Position numbers and translations under genes: made by a program
NCBI GenBank assembly: GCA_949358305.1
Contig: OX442320.1
Span: 10,494,259-10,558,258 of the forward strand
Reading direction: 5' to 3'
DNA length: 64,000 nucleotides
Source: Strigamia acuminata
Lineage: Eukaryota; Arthropoda; Chilopoda; Geophilomorpha; Linotaeniidae
Shown here: positions 48,201-60,200 of the stretch, one piece after another
Numbering within the stretch: the first letter of the stretch is position 1
Layout: each line of letters starts with the position of its first letter
The notes under the pieces: generated by a model
What the model was told of the DNA's origin: nothing
Seen by the model: only the letters and a program-made list of their open reading frames with translations
Databases searched by the model: none

Positions 48201-51200
48201 TGGTAAGCCGATACAAATATTCAGCTCCAATTTTCTCCATGTGGTACTTATCTCCTTCGGTGATCTCTTTGCCATCCTTCAACCACTTGATCAATGGTGC
48301 TGGGTTTCCTAAAATGGTCACCTGGAAAGTGGCACACTTTCCTTTAATGCAGGAAACACTTTGAAGTGGATGTGTGAAAACCGGTCCTCTGGCATCAGCA
48401 GGTGCTAAAATAAATTTTTCTTACAATTTTTAAATTTCTTTTTAAAAATATATTTTTAGGCTTTACTCTTGACATGAAGTGTGGCTTGGGAACTTTCTTC
48501 TCCAATCTTGTTTTTGATGACACATTTGTATGTACCGCTGTCTCCGGTAGCAGTCTCAGCAATCACTAAGCGATGAGTGTTTCCTTTCTTCTCTATCTTA
48601 ACTTTGGCACTTGTAGCAACTGCTTGGCCATCTTTTAACCTTTGTGTGAATAATGTCCAAATTTTAAACACCACATTAACAAAATTGAAAATCTACTACC
48701 ATTTGACTTCGGCTTCTGGGATAGCATCGACAGTGACCTCCAGAATAGCTTCTAGACCTAGCCAAGCATCAATATCTTCCAATCCTTTGCCAAATGTTGG
48801 CTTGGCTGTAAAAAGTAACATTTCAGTTGTTTCACCTACATTCAAACAACCAAATCCATGCACCAACATAAAACAAGCCAATCCAAACAAGAAAAGCATG
48901 CAACATTCATCACACATGATACTTACAATTGTGTGAAATAGAATAGGAAGAAATAGTATAGTAAAAGAAGTATATCCTTAACTACTTAAGAAAGAAGAAA
49001 ATAAAACTATAAATCACATTTTGTTTGCTAATAGACTCAATAGATTGTGTTAAAAAGTGATTCTACATTGTTCTCAGAAGTAGCCACTGTTGAAATGTTA
49101 TTTGTCATGAATTAAGTGCTGTGATAGAACAATTTCTTGACTATTGATCTGTTAAACAACAATTCTTCTTCGCCCACAACCAATCCCAAGGCATCATTGT
49201 TATCAAACTTCTACCCATTTCAGACATAATATTCCAATTGTAAAGTTGAAGAGCATCATTTCTTTAGTGCATATCCATCTTCGAAAGCCTTCATGCACAC
49301 AATCAAACATTTCACTATAACTTGGGAACTCTGGAGGCAATTCCAAAATAGATATGCACATTGTCGGTCGGTGGTGCCATTGTGTAAAAAGTATATCGCT
49401 AGACAGTAAAGCGAAATTCACCATTGTGGTATTCACACTCACGCTTTAAATCAGGAGTGGATTGAGGAGGAATAACGGCCCGGACATTTTAGTATTAGGC
49501 TTTGATCATCGGATAAGACCATCGTATTACCCGGCTTTAAGCCGCATGTCCAGCTTGTCAATAAAAAGCAAAACATGCCGTTATCAGTAAAAAAAAAGCC
49601 TGGACCCGGATGAATAATTATGCTGGAAATCTGAGCTCTCTTTATATTCTGAAGGTTATTATTAAAATTTGGGTTAATTTATAGAAATTTAGACCAATTT
49701 CCTACATTTTGAAAAACTCGTGCTCATTTATAACGAAATGCCGGTAAAAGCAAATTCGAGTCATAGCGACAAGCAGCTTAAAGAACGTAATACGGCAGGT
49801 TTGCAGAGTCAAGATCGATCCTTCGTGACTATATCTGACCTAACCAAACCCTCACACAGATGTTAATAATACCCGACAGGGCTACTTTAACCATTCGGCT
49901 AACTGGGCTGCAACCCAAGGACGCAGGTGCCGAAGAGCGCCCCATGAGATCACCCTCCTCTGACAAAGAATCACAAAAAGCAAAAGGCACTTGATATTTT
50001 TAGCCCAAGGCGCTTAAATGTGTTAGTAGACCCCACGATATTGATCCGCGAAGAACCGTTGTCTAACAAACCAATTTATCGTGTTAAAAAGCCGAACGAC
50101 TGTTTTATTTATGTGTAAATGAAAAAAATGAAAAAGAGAAACACCGTATTTTATCGATTAAGAGTCGCCCTCGAATAGTAGCCGCGGCTGAGACACCAAG
50201 AATACTATAACGTGGTTTTATGTCCTTAATGGATCTAACTCACGTAATGTGCTTTGAAGAAAGAACGAGAAAGACTGACTCAATACCGTATTTTTGCAAA
50301 AGTACGGTATTGTTTCCGTATCTAACCCCACGAACGATGAACGTAGGCTTCGTTCGTGACGTTCAGACTTCGTTTGTTACGTTAAACAAATGTAAAAAAC
50401 CCAAAATTGTCATTGCTGACAAAAATGGCAGTTTTGAATAAAAGCCGCGGCTCTTAATCGATAAAACACGCTGAACAAGTGATTAAAAACTATGTTTGTA
50501 GTAATAAATAGTGTACTAAAAATTAGAAACAATGAACAATAATCCTTTTATTATAAAGATTAAGATCATTCTTTTGGAAGATGCTACCTCCATCTTGATC
50601 CATCACTTCTGGACTTTGGATCTCTTCAATGACCAAACCCCCAGAAATGTCAGCCGAAGTGGGCGTTTGCCGGACATCGTCTTGACGGATGTGCTGCAGG
50701 TTGACGTCCACCCTTAATTCAGGGATTTCCACCGCGTCTTCGTCCACTTCAATATCTTCCTTGGTCGTCAACTCGTGTTTCACTTGAGTCCTAATCACTT
50801 CCTCCTCTTCCAACCACCAAACGCCTTCATCCGAAGACCTTCGGTTATCTTCGCTCGCGCTCAGCCCCTCGATCGATCCGTTTCTTTCGGCTTTCTCCTC
50901 GGTCAGCGCCACCTGCTTGCAACTTTCCAACTCTTCTCCCACATCCACCAAGCCCGACTTTCGCTCGACGCTAAATTCTAATTTCGCACAATTACAACTC
51001 CGAAATCGAATGGGATTATGGGGGAAACTCACCGGACTCGAGGGAGCCTGCAACAATGTTCTCTCTGAATGCCGTCACGTCTTTTTCGAACTCGGCCGTC
51101 AAGGACCTCCCATCTGAATCGTCGATTAATTCGAGGGAAGTCTTTTCGGTGCTTTCTATTCGTGTGTAACTTGATTCGGCACCCCCGGGGTCATTTTCTG

Positions 51201-54200
51201 GTTCGATATTTCGTGTTATTAAGAGTTGGTGTGGGTCGGGTTACTTTAGGACTGATTCACAAGCAAGATGTGTGTCGAATAGATTTTGATGTGTTTATTG
51301 TGCGAGTGGACGCTGAAATTTGCAGCAAGTTTTGCGAGACTAGGGGCAAAGTGTCGCAAAAAAAGGGGTTTTATTGATCATATCGATTTGGGAGGTACAA
51401 AAATAGGTTTTGGCCTCTGTATTGATTGATTTGAGGGAATAACATATTTTTAAGAAGAAGAATAAGAATGATAGATTTTTTAAGACTAAAAAATATCAAA
51501 AATATGAATTAACTTAAACGGACGTTTTGTTTGGAAAAATGATTTTTTGACATAAAATGTGAAATTTTTGTGCAAAAATGCACTTTTTCTGTTCAAAAAT
51601 GCACTTTTTCGGTTTAAAAATGCACTATTTCGGTTCAAAAATGCACTTTTTCGGCGCAAAAATGCATTTTTTTTGAAGAAAAATGTAACTTTGTGCATTT
51701 TTTGACGAAAAAATAAATTTTTTAAATGCAAAAATGCATTTTTTCAATTCAAAAAAGTATTTTTTCAATGCACAAATGCATTTTTTCAATGCAAACTGAA
51801 TTTTTTCAATGCAAAGATGCGCTATAAGGCCAATTTCCCCAATTTTTAAATTGCTTGCGAACCAGTCTTAATCTCAACCAACCATTAAGTCTGATTGTCA
51901 TTTCATTTGAATCTTCTTCGTAACTTTTTTCAAATTCCTGACTTATCTTCAGAGTTCCATCAGTTACCGGCTCCTCCTCCTGCTCAACTTGTAAAACTAA
52001 GAATTTTCGTGTACAAACAACAACAATAACATGAACAAAACGATACAACAATCGACAAAACAAAATTCATGCCCCAAAAACCCAATCGACATGCTAAAAA
52101 AAACCAAAAAAAAAAAACCAATGAAAACAAACCAGAGTAATTTCCCACTTACTGTTCACTATCAACTTGCTCTCTGTCGTCGAATCACCCTCGGTGTTAC
52201 TTGCCCGACACTCGTACTTCCCTGCAGCGCTTGCAGCCACACAGTCGAGCGTCATGGTCCACGTTTCGCTCGATTGGTGCGTAAATTTGATCTTAGCATC
52301 CACAGTTATGTCCTGGTTGTCCTTGTACCTGTTAACAAGGAAGTTAAATTGCAACATATTGTGATTTACAATTTTTAAAATTTTTTCTTGCAATATTTCA
52401 CATTATTTTGCAAAATTTTTGCGATATTCCACAATTTTTTGCGATATTTCGCAATTTATTTGCGATATTTGACCTTTTTGTAATATTTCGCAATTTATTT
52501 GCGATATTCCACAATTTTTCGCGATATTATATTTCACAGGTTTTGCAATATTCCACAATTTTTTGCGATATTTCGCAATTTATTTGCGATATTTTACCAT
52601 TTTGTAATATTTCGCAATTTATTTGCGATATTTCGCAATTTATTTGCGATATTTCGCAATTTATTTGCGATATTCCACAATTTTTCGCAATATTATATTT
52701 CACAGGTTTTGCAATATTCCACAATTTTTTGCGATATTTCGCAATTTATTTGCGATTTTTCACAAGTAGTGCAATATTTTACAAAAATTGCGATATCGCA
52801 TGTATGGAGGGACACTACATTAATTTATTTATTTACCATTTGATTTTCGGTTCTGGATTTCCGACGCATTTGACGGTGTAAGTGACCGTTTCCTTTTCGG
52901 TGACCTCCAAGTCGACCAATTTTTGGGTGAATTTTGGTTTGTCTGAAAAAAGATGAAATTATTTTGCACGTAAAAATTAATCGTGGAAAACAAAAAAATT
53001 GTTGATGGGTCTTACAAAGAACGGTTAAAACCGCACTGGAGTCGACTTCTCCTGCAGGGTTCGATGCTTTGATGGTGAACTTGCCCGAGACATCTGGCGA
53101 GACTTTTTTAATCACTAACGTGTGTTTATCTCCGTCGTCCACGAGTTTAAAATTGGCGTTCTTTTTCTCGTCGATTTCCATGCCGTCGATAAACCTAATT
53201 ATGATGATTTTTTTATTTGATTTTAAAACGTAAAATGATTTATGAAAATTAAATTTACCATCTGATTTTCGGGGCTGGGGTTCCGGTTAGTTTCACATCG
53301 AATTTCACGTCGGTGTCGCCCTCTTTGACGGTCATGTCCTTTAAACGTTGATCGAATTCAGGGGTGCCTTCAAGAAAACAATTTTTTTTCTTATAAATTC
53401 CAAAATGAATATCAAAACAATTATAATAAATTTTAAAAAAATCAAAACAAATCATAATAATTTTTTAAAAATCCAAAATGAATTCAAAATAAATCAAAAT
53501 AAATTCAAAATGAATCGAAATAATTTCAATATGAATCAAAATAAATCCAAAAAATCAAAATATATATAAAAAACCAAAATAAATTTTAAAAATAATCAAA
53601 ATAAATCCAAACAAATCAAAATCATCAAAATAAATCAAAATCAAAATTAAATCAAAATTAAATCAAATTAAATCCAAAAAACTGAAAATAAATCCAAAAA
53701 ACTCAAATTAAATCCAAAAAATTGAAAATAAATCCAAAAAACTGAAAATAAATCCAAAAAACTCAAAATAAATCCAAAAAACTGAAAATAAATCCAAAAA
53801 ACTCAAATTAAATCCAAAAAACTGAAAATAAATTCAAAAAACTGAAAATAAATCCAAAAAACTCAAATTAAATCCAAAAAATTGAAAATAAATCCAAAAA
53901 ACTCAAAATAAATCCAAAAAAACTCAAATTAAATCCAAAATAATTCAAAATAAATCCAAAAATCAGAAAATAAATCCAAAAAAAACTCAAAATAAATCCA
54001 AAAAAAAACTCTAAAAAAATCTATAAAAAAAAAAATCAAATCAAATCAAAATAAAGGAAAAAATGCGTGACTTACAATTGACAACTAAATCGGCACTGCC
54101 ACTCGTAGACCCAAATTCGTTAGTTAAAGTGCAAGTGAAATTCCCCGCATCTTTTCTCGTTACGCTATCCACCGTCAGACTGAAGATTCTGTCATCCGTC

Positions 54201-57200
54201 TCGCTGCGAAAATGCTTCCCGTCGATTTTAATTTCCTCCCCATTGACGGACCAAATAACCTTAGGCATCGGGTCCCCACCAACCTTAACCTCAAATTTAA
54301 TCGTCTCTGTCTCCCTACATTCGATCCGCTTCATTTCTTTCAGGAAAGATGGCCCAGCTAAAAATAAAAATAAATAAAAAATAAAATCGAATATATTTTA
54401 TTAAAATCGATAATTGTTACCGGTGACAACGAGTTTGCTGAATTCGGATATTTTGCCACTGCTGTTGCTGGCTTGACACGAGTAAGTTCCGGCATCGTCG
54501 GTCTGCACTTTCTTAATGATAAGCGCGAATGATTCTTCGGTTTCGTGCAGGGTTTGGATCCGACCGGTCGCTATTACGGGCCGGCCATCTTTGTACCTGT
54601 GGGATGCCAGTATTAATTCGAATGGAAACAGAAATAGCGGTTGTTTTAGTTGGAAGGTGTTTTGCATTTTGAGGATATGAATTTTTCTTCTAATTTTACA
54701 ATTTTCGCTTCAAAATTCAAGATTTTTCATCTTTGACCTCAAAGATGTGCGATTTTGATGTTTTTTCTTAACGTGAAATTTGCATCATTTGTTTACTGAA
54801 ATTTTCCAGGTTTAGCCCGAAATTTTCCGGTTTTTTTTCCCGAAATGTTCCAGTTTATGCCCGAAATTATCCAGTTTTTGCCTCAAATTTCCCGTTTCTA
54901 ACTTTTCACGTAAAATTTTCAAATTTCTTTCAAAATTTTTTCCTGGGAATTTCCAATCTTTTCCCTTGAAATTAACAATTTCTAAGATTTCTATTCCCCC
55001 CTCTTACCCCCCCACAATTTCCCAACTTCTCCAAAAAAAATCATCCAAAATCTCAAAATAAATCGTCAAAAATAAAAAACAAAAAATAAACATAAATCAC
55101 CAAGTCACATCCGGTGTCGGCTTCCCTTCAATCTCAACTTGAAACCGAACCAACTCATCCATCATAACGCAAATATCCTTCATCGCCATCCGAAACTTCG
55201 GCGTAACTAAAAAAAAAACCAAAAAACATAAAAAAAAACCCAAAAACCCCAAAACCCCCCAAAATACCTTTAACGATAAGTTCCCCCGTCGTGACCGCCT
55301 CCCCCAACTCATTCTTCGCCACCACTCGATACTTCCCGGAGTCCTCCTTCTCCACATTCTTAATAATCAGCGCGATGCTCTCGTCGTCCTCCCTCAAAAA
55401 CCGAAACCTCCCGCCCGCCGCCACCTCCACGCCGTCCCTGGACCAACTAATCGTCGGCTTCGGGAACCCTTTCACCTTCAGCTCCAGCATCGCCGATCCG
55501 CCCGCACTCACTTCGGTGTCGGTGAGTTGCGCCGTGATCTCCGGCTTCTCCGGCTCCCTCAGCAGCTGGTTCACCGTCCCCTGCACCGTCAGCTCGGCGC
55601 TGCACGCGATTTTACCCGACGACGTGTTCGCCACGCACGTGTACAGCCCCGCGTCGTCCGGTTTCACGTGCTGAAACACCAGCGCGAGCGTGTCTTCCTC
55701 GTCCTTGTACATCACTTTGAATCGGTCGCTCGCTTCGAACTCCTGGCCGTCGCGGTACCTAAAAATGTGCATTAAGTCGCGGACCGGTCGCAATTGCGTG
55801 TGGGATCGCTTACCATGAAAAGTCCACGTCTTCCCCGCCGTTGACGGCCATTTGCGCCGGCAATTTGTCGTCGAAACCCATGAAAACCTTCTTGTCGGCT
55901 GCAAAAATCCCAAAAGTGATTTTCGTTCGTATTTAATTTGATTTAACGTTTCTTTTACATGTGACGGTTACGATGGCTTCGGAGGTTGATTCTCCTTCGG
56001 TGTTTTTGGCGTGGCACGAGTACGTGCCGGCATCTTCGGCTTTCACGTGGTTGATGACGAGTGCAAACGTTTCCTTGTCCTCCGCCACCAGTTTGACGCG
56101 CTCGTCCACGACTAGGTCTTTGCCGTCCTTGAAACTGCAGCGAGAAGATTCAAATAGAAGCCAAAAAAGGCCCGGAAAAAGAGATCACTCAAATTGGGCC
56201 CCAGATTGATCAGTAAACAGAGAGACGGGTCCCAGAAGACTCAAAAAGCCCGAAAAGGGCCCAAAAATAATTAATAGAAAAACCCCCCCAAAATAATTAA
56301 CACAAAAAGCCCCCAAAAGGGCCCCATAAAACTTAAAAGGGCCCAATAAGACTGAAAAGGGCCCCCAAAAAAAATTCAAGAAAAGCCCCACAAAATGGGC
56401 CCCAAAATAATTAACAGAAAAAGTCCCTAAAAGGCCCCAAAAGACAATCAAATGCCCTAAAGGAAAAGAAAGAGGCCCAAGAAGAACCCTAAAATTATTA
56501 GTAGAAAAAGCCCCTCCAAAAGGGCCCCTAATAGAGCCCAAAAGGTGCGGAGGAATTTGGGCGTTTACAATTTTGTCACTTGTCTCACTTATTGATTTCG
56601 GGTCCTTCGGGGCCTCTTCAGAACTCCCACTGCGTCTACTTACAATTTCACTTCCGCTTCGGGATTTGATCGAACTTTAACCATGAAAGTGACCGATCCA
56701 TCTTCGGCCAGCTCGTGGTCCCTAAACTTCATGGTGAAATTAGGCGCGTGAGGAAGAATGGTTCCCCCGGGAGTAGTCGGACGCGAATCAACTTTAGGTT
56801 CCTCCAACAACGCTGTAAATGCAAACATCAATACTTCATCTCCCACTTAATCAACAACGACCTACAAGTGTTAACGGGTCGATCCGGACTCGGGCTCTGA
56901 CGACCCGCCGACATGAGCTGCAACCAATCAGACGGCGCAATCGGCAAGTTATCCTGCAGCCATGTAAGTGTCGATGGCGGTAAAGGTGACGATGAAGGCG
57001 ATTCGCCAGCTAAACAGCCCAAAATAGGTCAGTTAAGTCAGCTTAAGTCAAGTTAAGTCAGCTTGAGTCAAGTTAGGTGAGATTAAGTCTAAAACATTTA
57101 GCGGACTTTTGATGTATTGTATTTCGAATGAGTAAGTCATTAGCTCCATTTGCCAACGAGCTAATCTTCCAGCTGGTTTGGACATTAACCATTTTAACGC

Positions 57201-60200
57201 TTGATGGTCAACTTAAGTCAGCTTAATGCTGGAGACACACTAGGCGCAATGCGATTCACGCCGCCTCGCAAAGCAATTTTGACGTCATCAAAAATGAAGT
57301 CAAGTCAGACCTGATTGGCTGTGATCAAAATCGCAGACTAAAAAGTACTTGGTGCATTGTAGTTTTTGGTCTGCAATTTTGATCGCAGCCAAACCGGTAG
57401 GATCTGAAGTCAGCTTAAGTCAAGTTTGGTCAGGTTAGATCAGGTTAAAGGCTTCGCTAAAGTGAACCTACGATTAACCACAAGAGTTCCTGTCTGCCAT
57501 TTTTGTGCAAACAATGTTGTCCAGACACAAGCACCATGTGTTGTTTCACTATTACAACTTTCCGTGGACAAACGGCGACTCACCAACTCACCGTAGCAGA
57601 TTGACCGATTAAGTGCGACCCGACTCATGAACCCCAACAATCCATTTGTCCGCAGAATGACGTAATTTTTATGCATTTTGTCAACAGATGGCTCCATAAT
57701 CACCAGACAAGATTGTTCCCTTTTATGATATAATTTGTCACCATAGGAACGTACAGGCAATTTAATTGCATTGTTCCAATAAATAACAAAGACAATTTAA
57801 AACTGGCAGACCTAAAGTAACTGATCGTCTTAGATTATACTGACCACCCTCCATAGCTTCAGTTGACGCTTGTTGTATAATTTCAGTCAAAGTTTTCGTC
57901 TCTTCCTTCGAAACTTGTAACACCGGATGCAAAGCCTCGATCTCTTGTTGCGCGATGAGATCTACTTTGATCTCTTCCTCGCCCAAATCCACTGATTAAA
58001 CAATGAAACGACACTTGTTTTATAATAGTCAGCTTTCATATAACAAAAACAACAAATTTCTAAACCGACACCACGTTGTCCAAAATCCTATTAGTTTAGC
58101 CGAATTACGCCTAACTGTGGACTGTGCTCTACTACGCGGAAAAGTACCTCTGTTTATTTTCAATGAATTTCAGTGTAAAAAGTGATTATAAAGAGAAATT
58201 TTATTTAATTGATAATAAAATATTTATTTCATTTGCTAAAATAAGCTTTTCCCCCTATTAATCAATCAAACAACGTTAGCATAGTTTGTTGGTTTCTTTT
58301 GGCAAGTAAACAAAGGTTGAGTTTTTTATTGGTTGTTTTGCCTAGTTAGATTACAATTCTGGTGTTAAAGGCTACTTGCGCTGTGATACGGCTCAACTAA
58401 TAGGAGTTTGGACAACGTTTTATCGGTTTGGCATATAGCATACTCGCTTATACCCATGTTTCTCGTCGTATCACACCTGGGGCTCACAAAGAAGCTCCCA
58501 AGCAAGCTGTACGAGATACAATTGTCTGGCCACAATGTCATCATGTTAGTGTTCAACTAGAGTTCAAACACCACATTGCCATGATATGGCCGCAGCGCGA
58601 ACAAACATGCAAGAATAAACGTACGGTCTAGAACAGGCGTTCCCAAACTTTTTAGCATCGCGACCCATTTTTAAGCAGGGTGATCTTCCGCGCCCCATTT
58701 CATCTACCGGTGCATTAAATTTTTTAGAAATACAAATTAACAAGCAAGTCTATGGGATAACAGTTGGCGTGAACTAGGGGTTACAAACCCTCTTAATCTT
58801 AATCCTCTTAAGAATTCAAGTTAAATTCCCAGAGATATGATATAGGATACGTCATATCCTGATTCGAAAAGTCATTTCAGATGAATAAGTGAATTCGTCT
58901 TTTGAGGATTGAATGCACCTAGCACAATTTACCAATATCCTGAGTAAATTCCTTAATCTCTTTGAGCCAAGCCTCTCTGATGAACTCGGTCTTTGCTTCT
59001 ATAGTGATCGGATATTTTGGATTCTCGCCTCGCTTATCGTGCACTTCAATTTGTCGCTTATCGCTGGAACTCGCTTTGACTTCAACGTCCGGTAACTGCA
59101 AGGAGAAAACAACAAATCCAACTCAGGTCATGTCCTATCAGATTATAGAAGCAAGAATGTAGGCCTAACTCCAAACAGGGCAGCAAGTTAGGCCTATATT
59201 TAGTCAATTTCAAGGAGGTCCATTGTCTGAAGTGTATAGGCATTTGGCAAGGAAATATGTAGTGTCAATAGCATTTTCAAAAGTAAAAAAAAAATAAGCA
59301 TAAGGAATGGAACCAGGTTTTTCTCAACCCTTTTCTATAAATAAACAAAAGTAGGGAAAAAATGTGCCGATTACCCGGATGATATCCTTCAAGATGAAAA
59401 TGGACCGGTCTTCGCTGACTCGACGTACTTTAGTGACCAAAATTCTCGACTTAAAGATGAACAAATATCGTTCCTTGGTTCGGTCTTGGTTATCGGTAAC
59501 GGCGAACCAATCCTTAAACACAAGCAGAAATAGATAGAAACTATTTCGGGACCGTTAATCAAACCAGTTTAACCGGCTTGTCTCTATCGTATATATATAT
59601 ACTAGCCGAACCACGCTATTACGAACACCGTTGGAACGAATTCCTCGGTCTTCATAATAGCGAGGTTTGACCTGTATTAGCAACTAATTAATCGGAACGG
59701 TCTGTACGCGTCACAATATTAGTAACTAATTAATCGGAACGGTCTGTACGCGTAACAATATGTACACCAAACTATAAAAAATAATATAGAATATTTCCTT
59801 ATAAAACTTCTATTTCATACGCGTGTTTTATTTAAAAAAATTAAATGACAACTAAAATATGCTAGTCCTTCCACACCATCTAAAATAATTTATTTTGGCA
59901 TTTCACCGCCCGCCCGGCGCCCACTGCCCCCATTTAGTCGGCGTTTTCACCCCCTTAAATCTATTTAAGGCTTTTCCTGACAAGCAACTGCAAGCGGAGT
60001 TATAAGGAGAAGTTTCTCGATCTATTGACCCAAATAACTGATACTCATCAAAATGGCGATTCTCCGCGTCTAAGTTTTGACCAACTTGTCAATCAACTAC
60101 TCACGTGTCTTATCAACCTGCCAAGTTTGAGTAGATTGCCTTTGTATCCTTGAATCGAATTAATGAATTCCAAGTCTTGCGCCCGTTGTGGGATACTGAG

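Larger units (their letters stand above)
43412..48805 (-). other. Unc-89: Unc-89 Ig domains 8-17
   Basis: Exons 48700-48805, 48467-48639, 48105-48404, 47434-47715, 47089-47373, 46910-47021, 46193-46368, 45839-46126, 45661-45775, 45152-45330, 44727-45085, 43842-44086, 43653-43778, 43412-43587. I-set motifs throughout (for example [20 protein letters not shown]). Some domains lack the second Cys (YSV in place of YxC), a common variation in giant muscle proteins. Confidence 0.92.
52153..56812 (-). other. Unc-89: Unc-89 Ig domains 1-7
   Basis: Exons 56644-56812, 55959-56134, 55814-55898, 55268-55758, 55101-55206, 54421-54596, 54076-54357, 53259-53367, 53016-53194, 52837-52942, 52153-52328. Each domain shows the I-set pattern: a core Trp followed by (Y/F)KDG (Phe replaces Trp in Ig1), then DAGxYxC. 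Most are split by a phase-2 intron directly at the core Trp codon, a recurring position in this gene. Confidence 0.92.

Noticed and set aside
49203-49442. 79-codon minus-strand frame in the long UNC-89 intron
   Set aside because: No Ig motif or matching splice phase, and surrounded by transposon debris.
50523-50587. Mandatory stop codon splitting UNC-89 into two genes
   Set aside because: A donor at 50587 joins exon 50588-50977 in phase to the next Ig exon, and the domain order continues as in known UNC-89. The stop is kept only as a possible isoform end.
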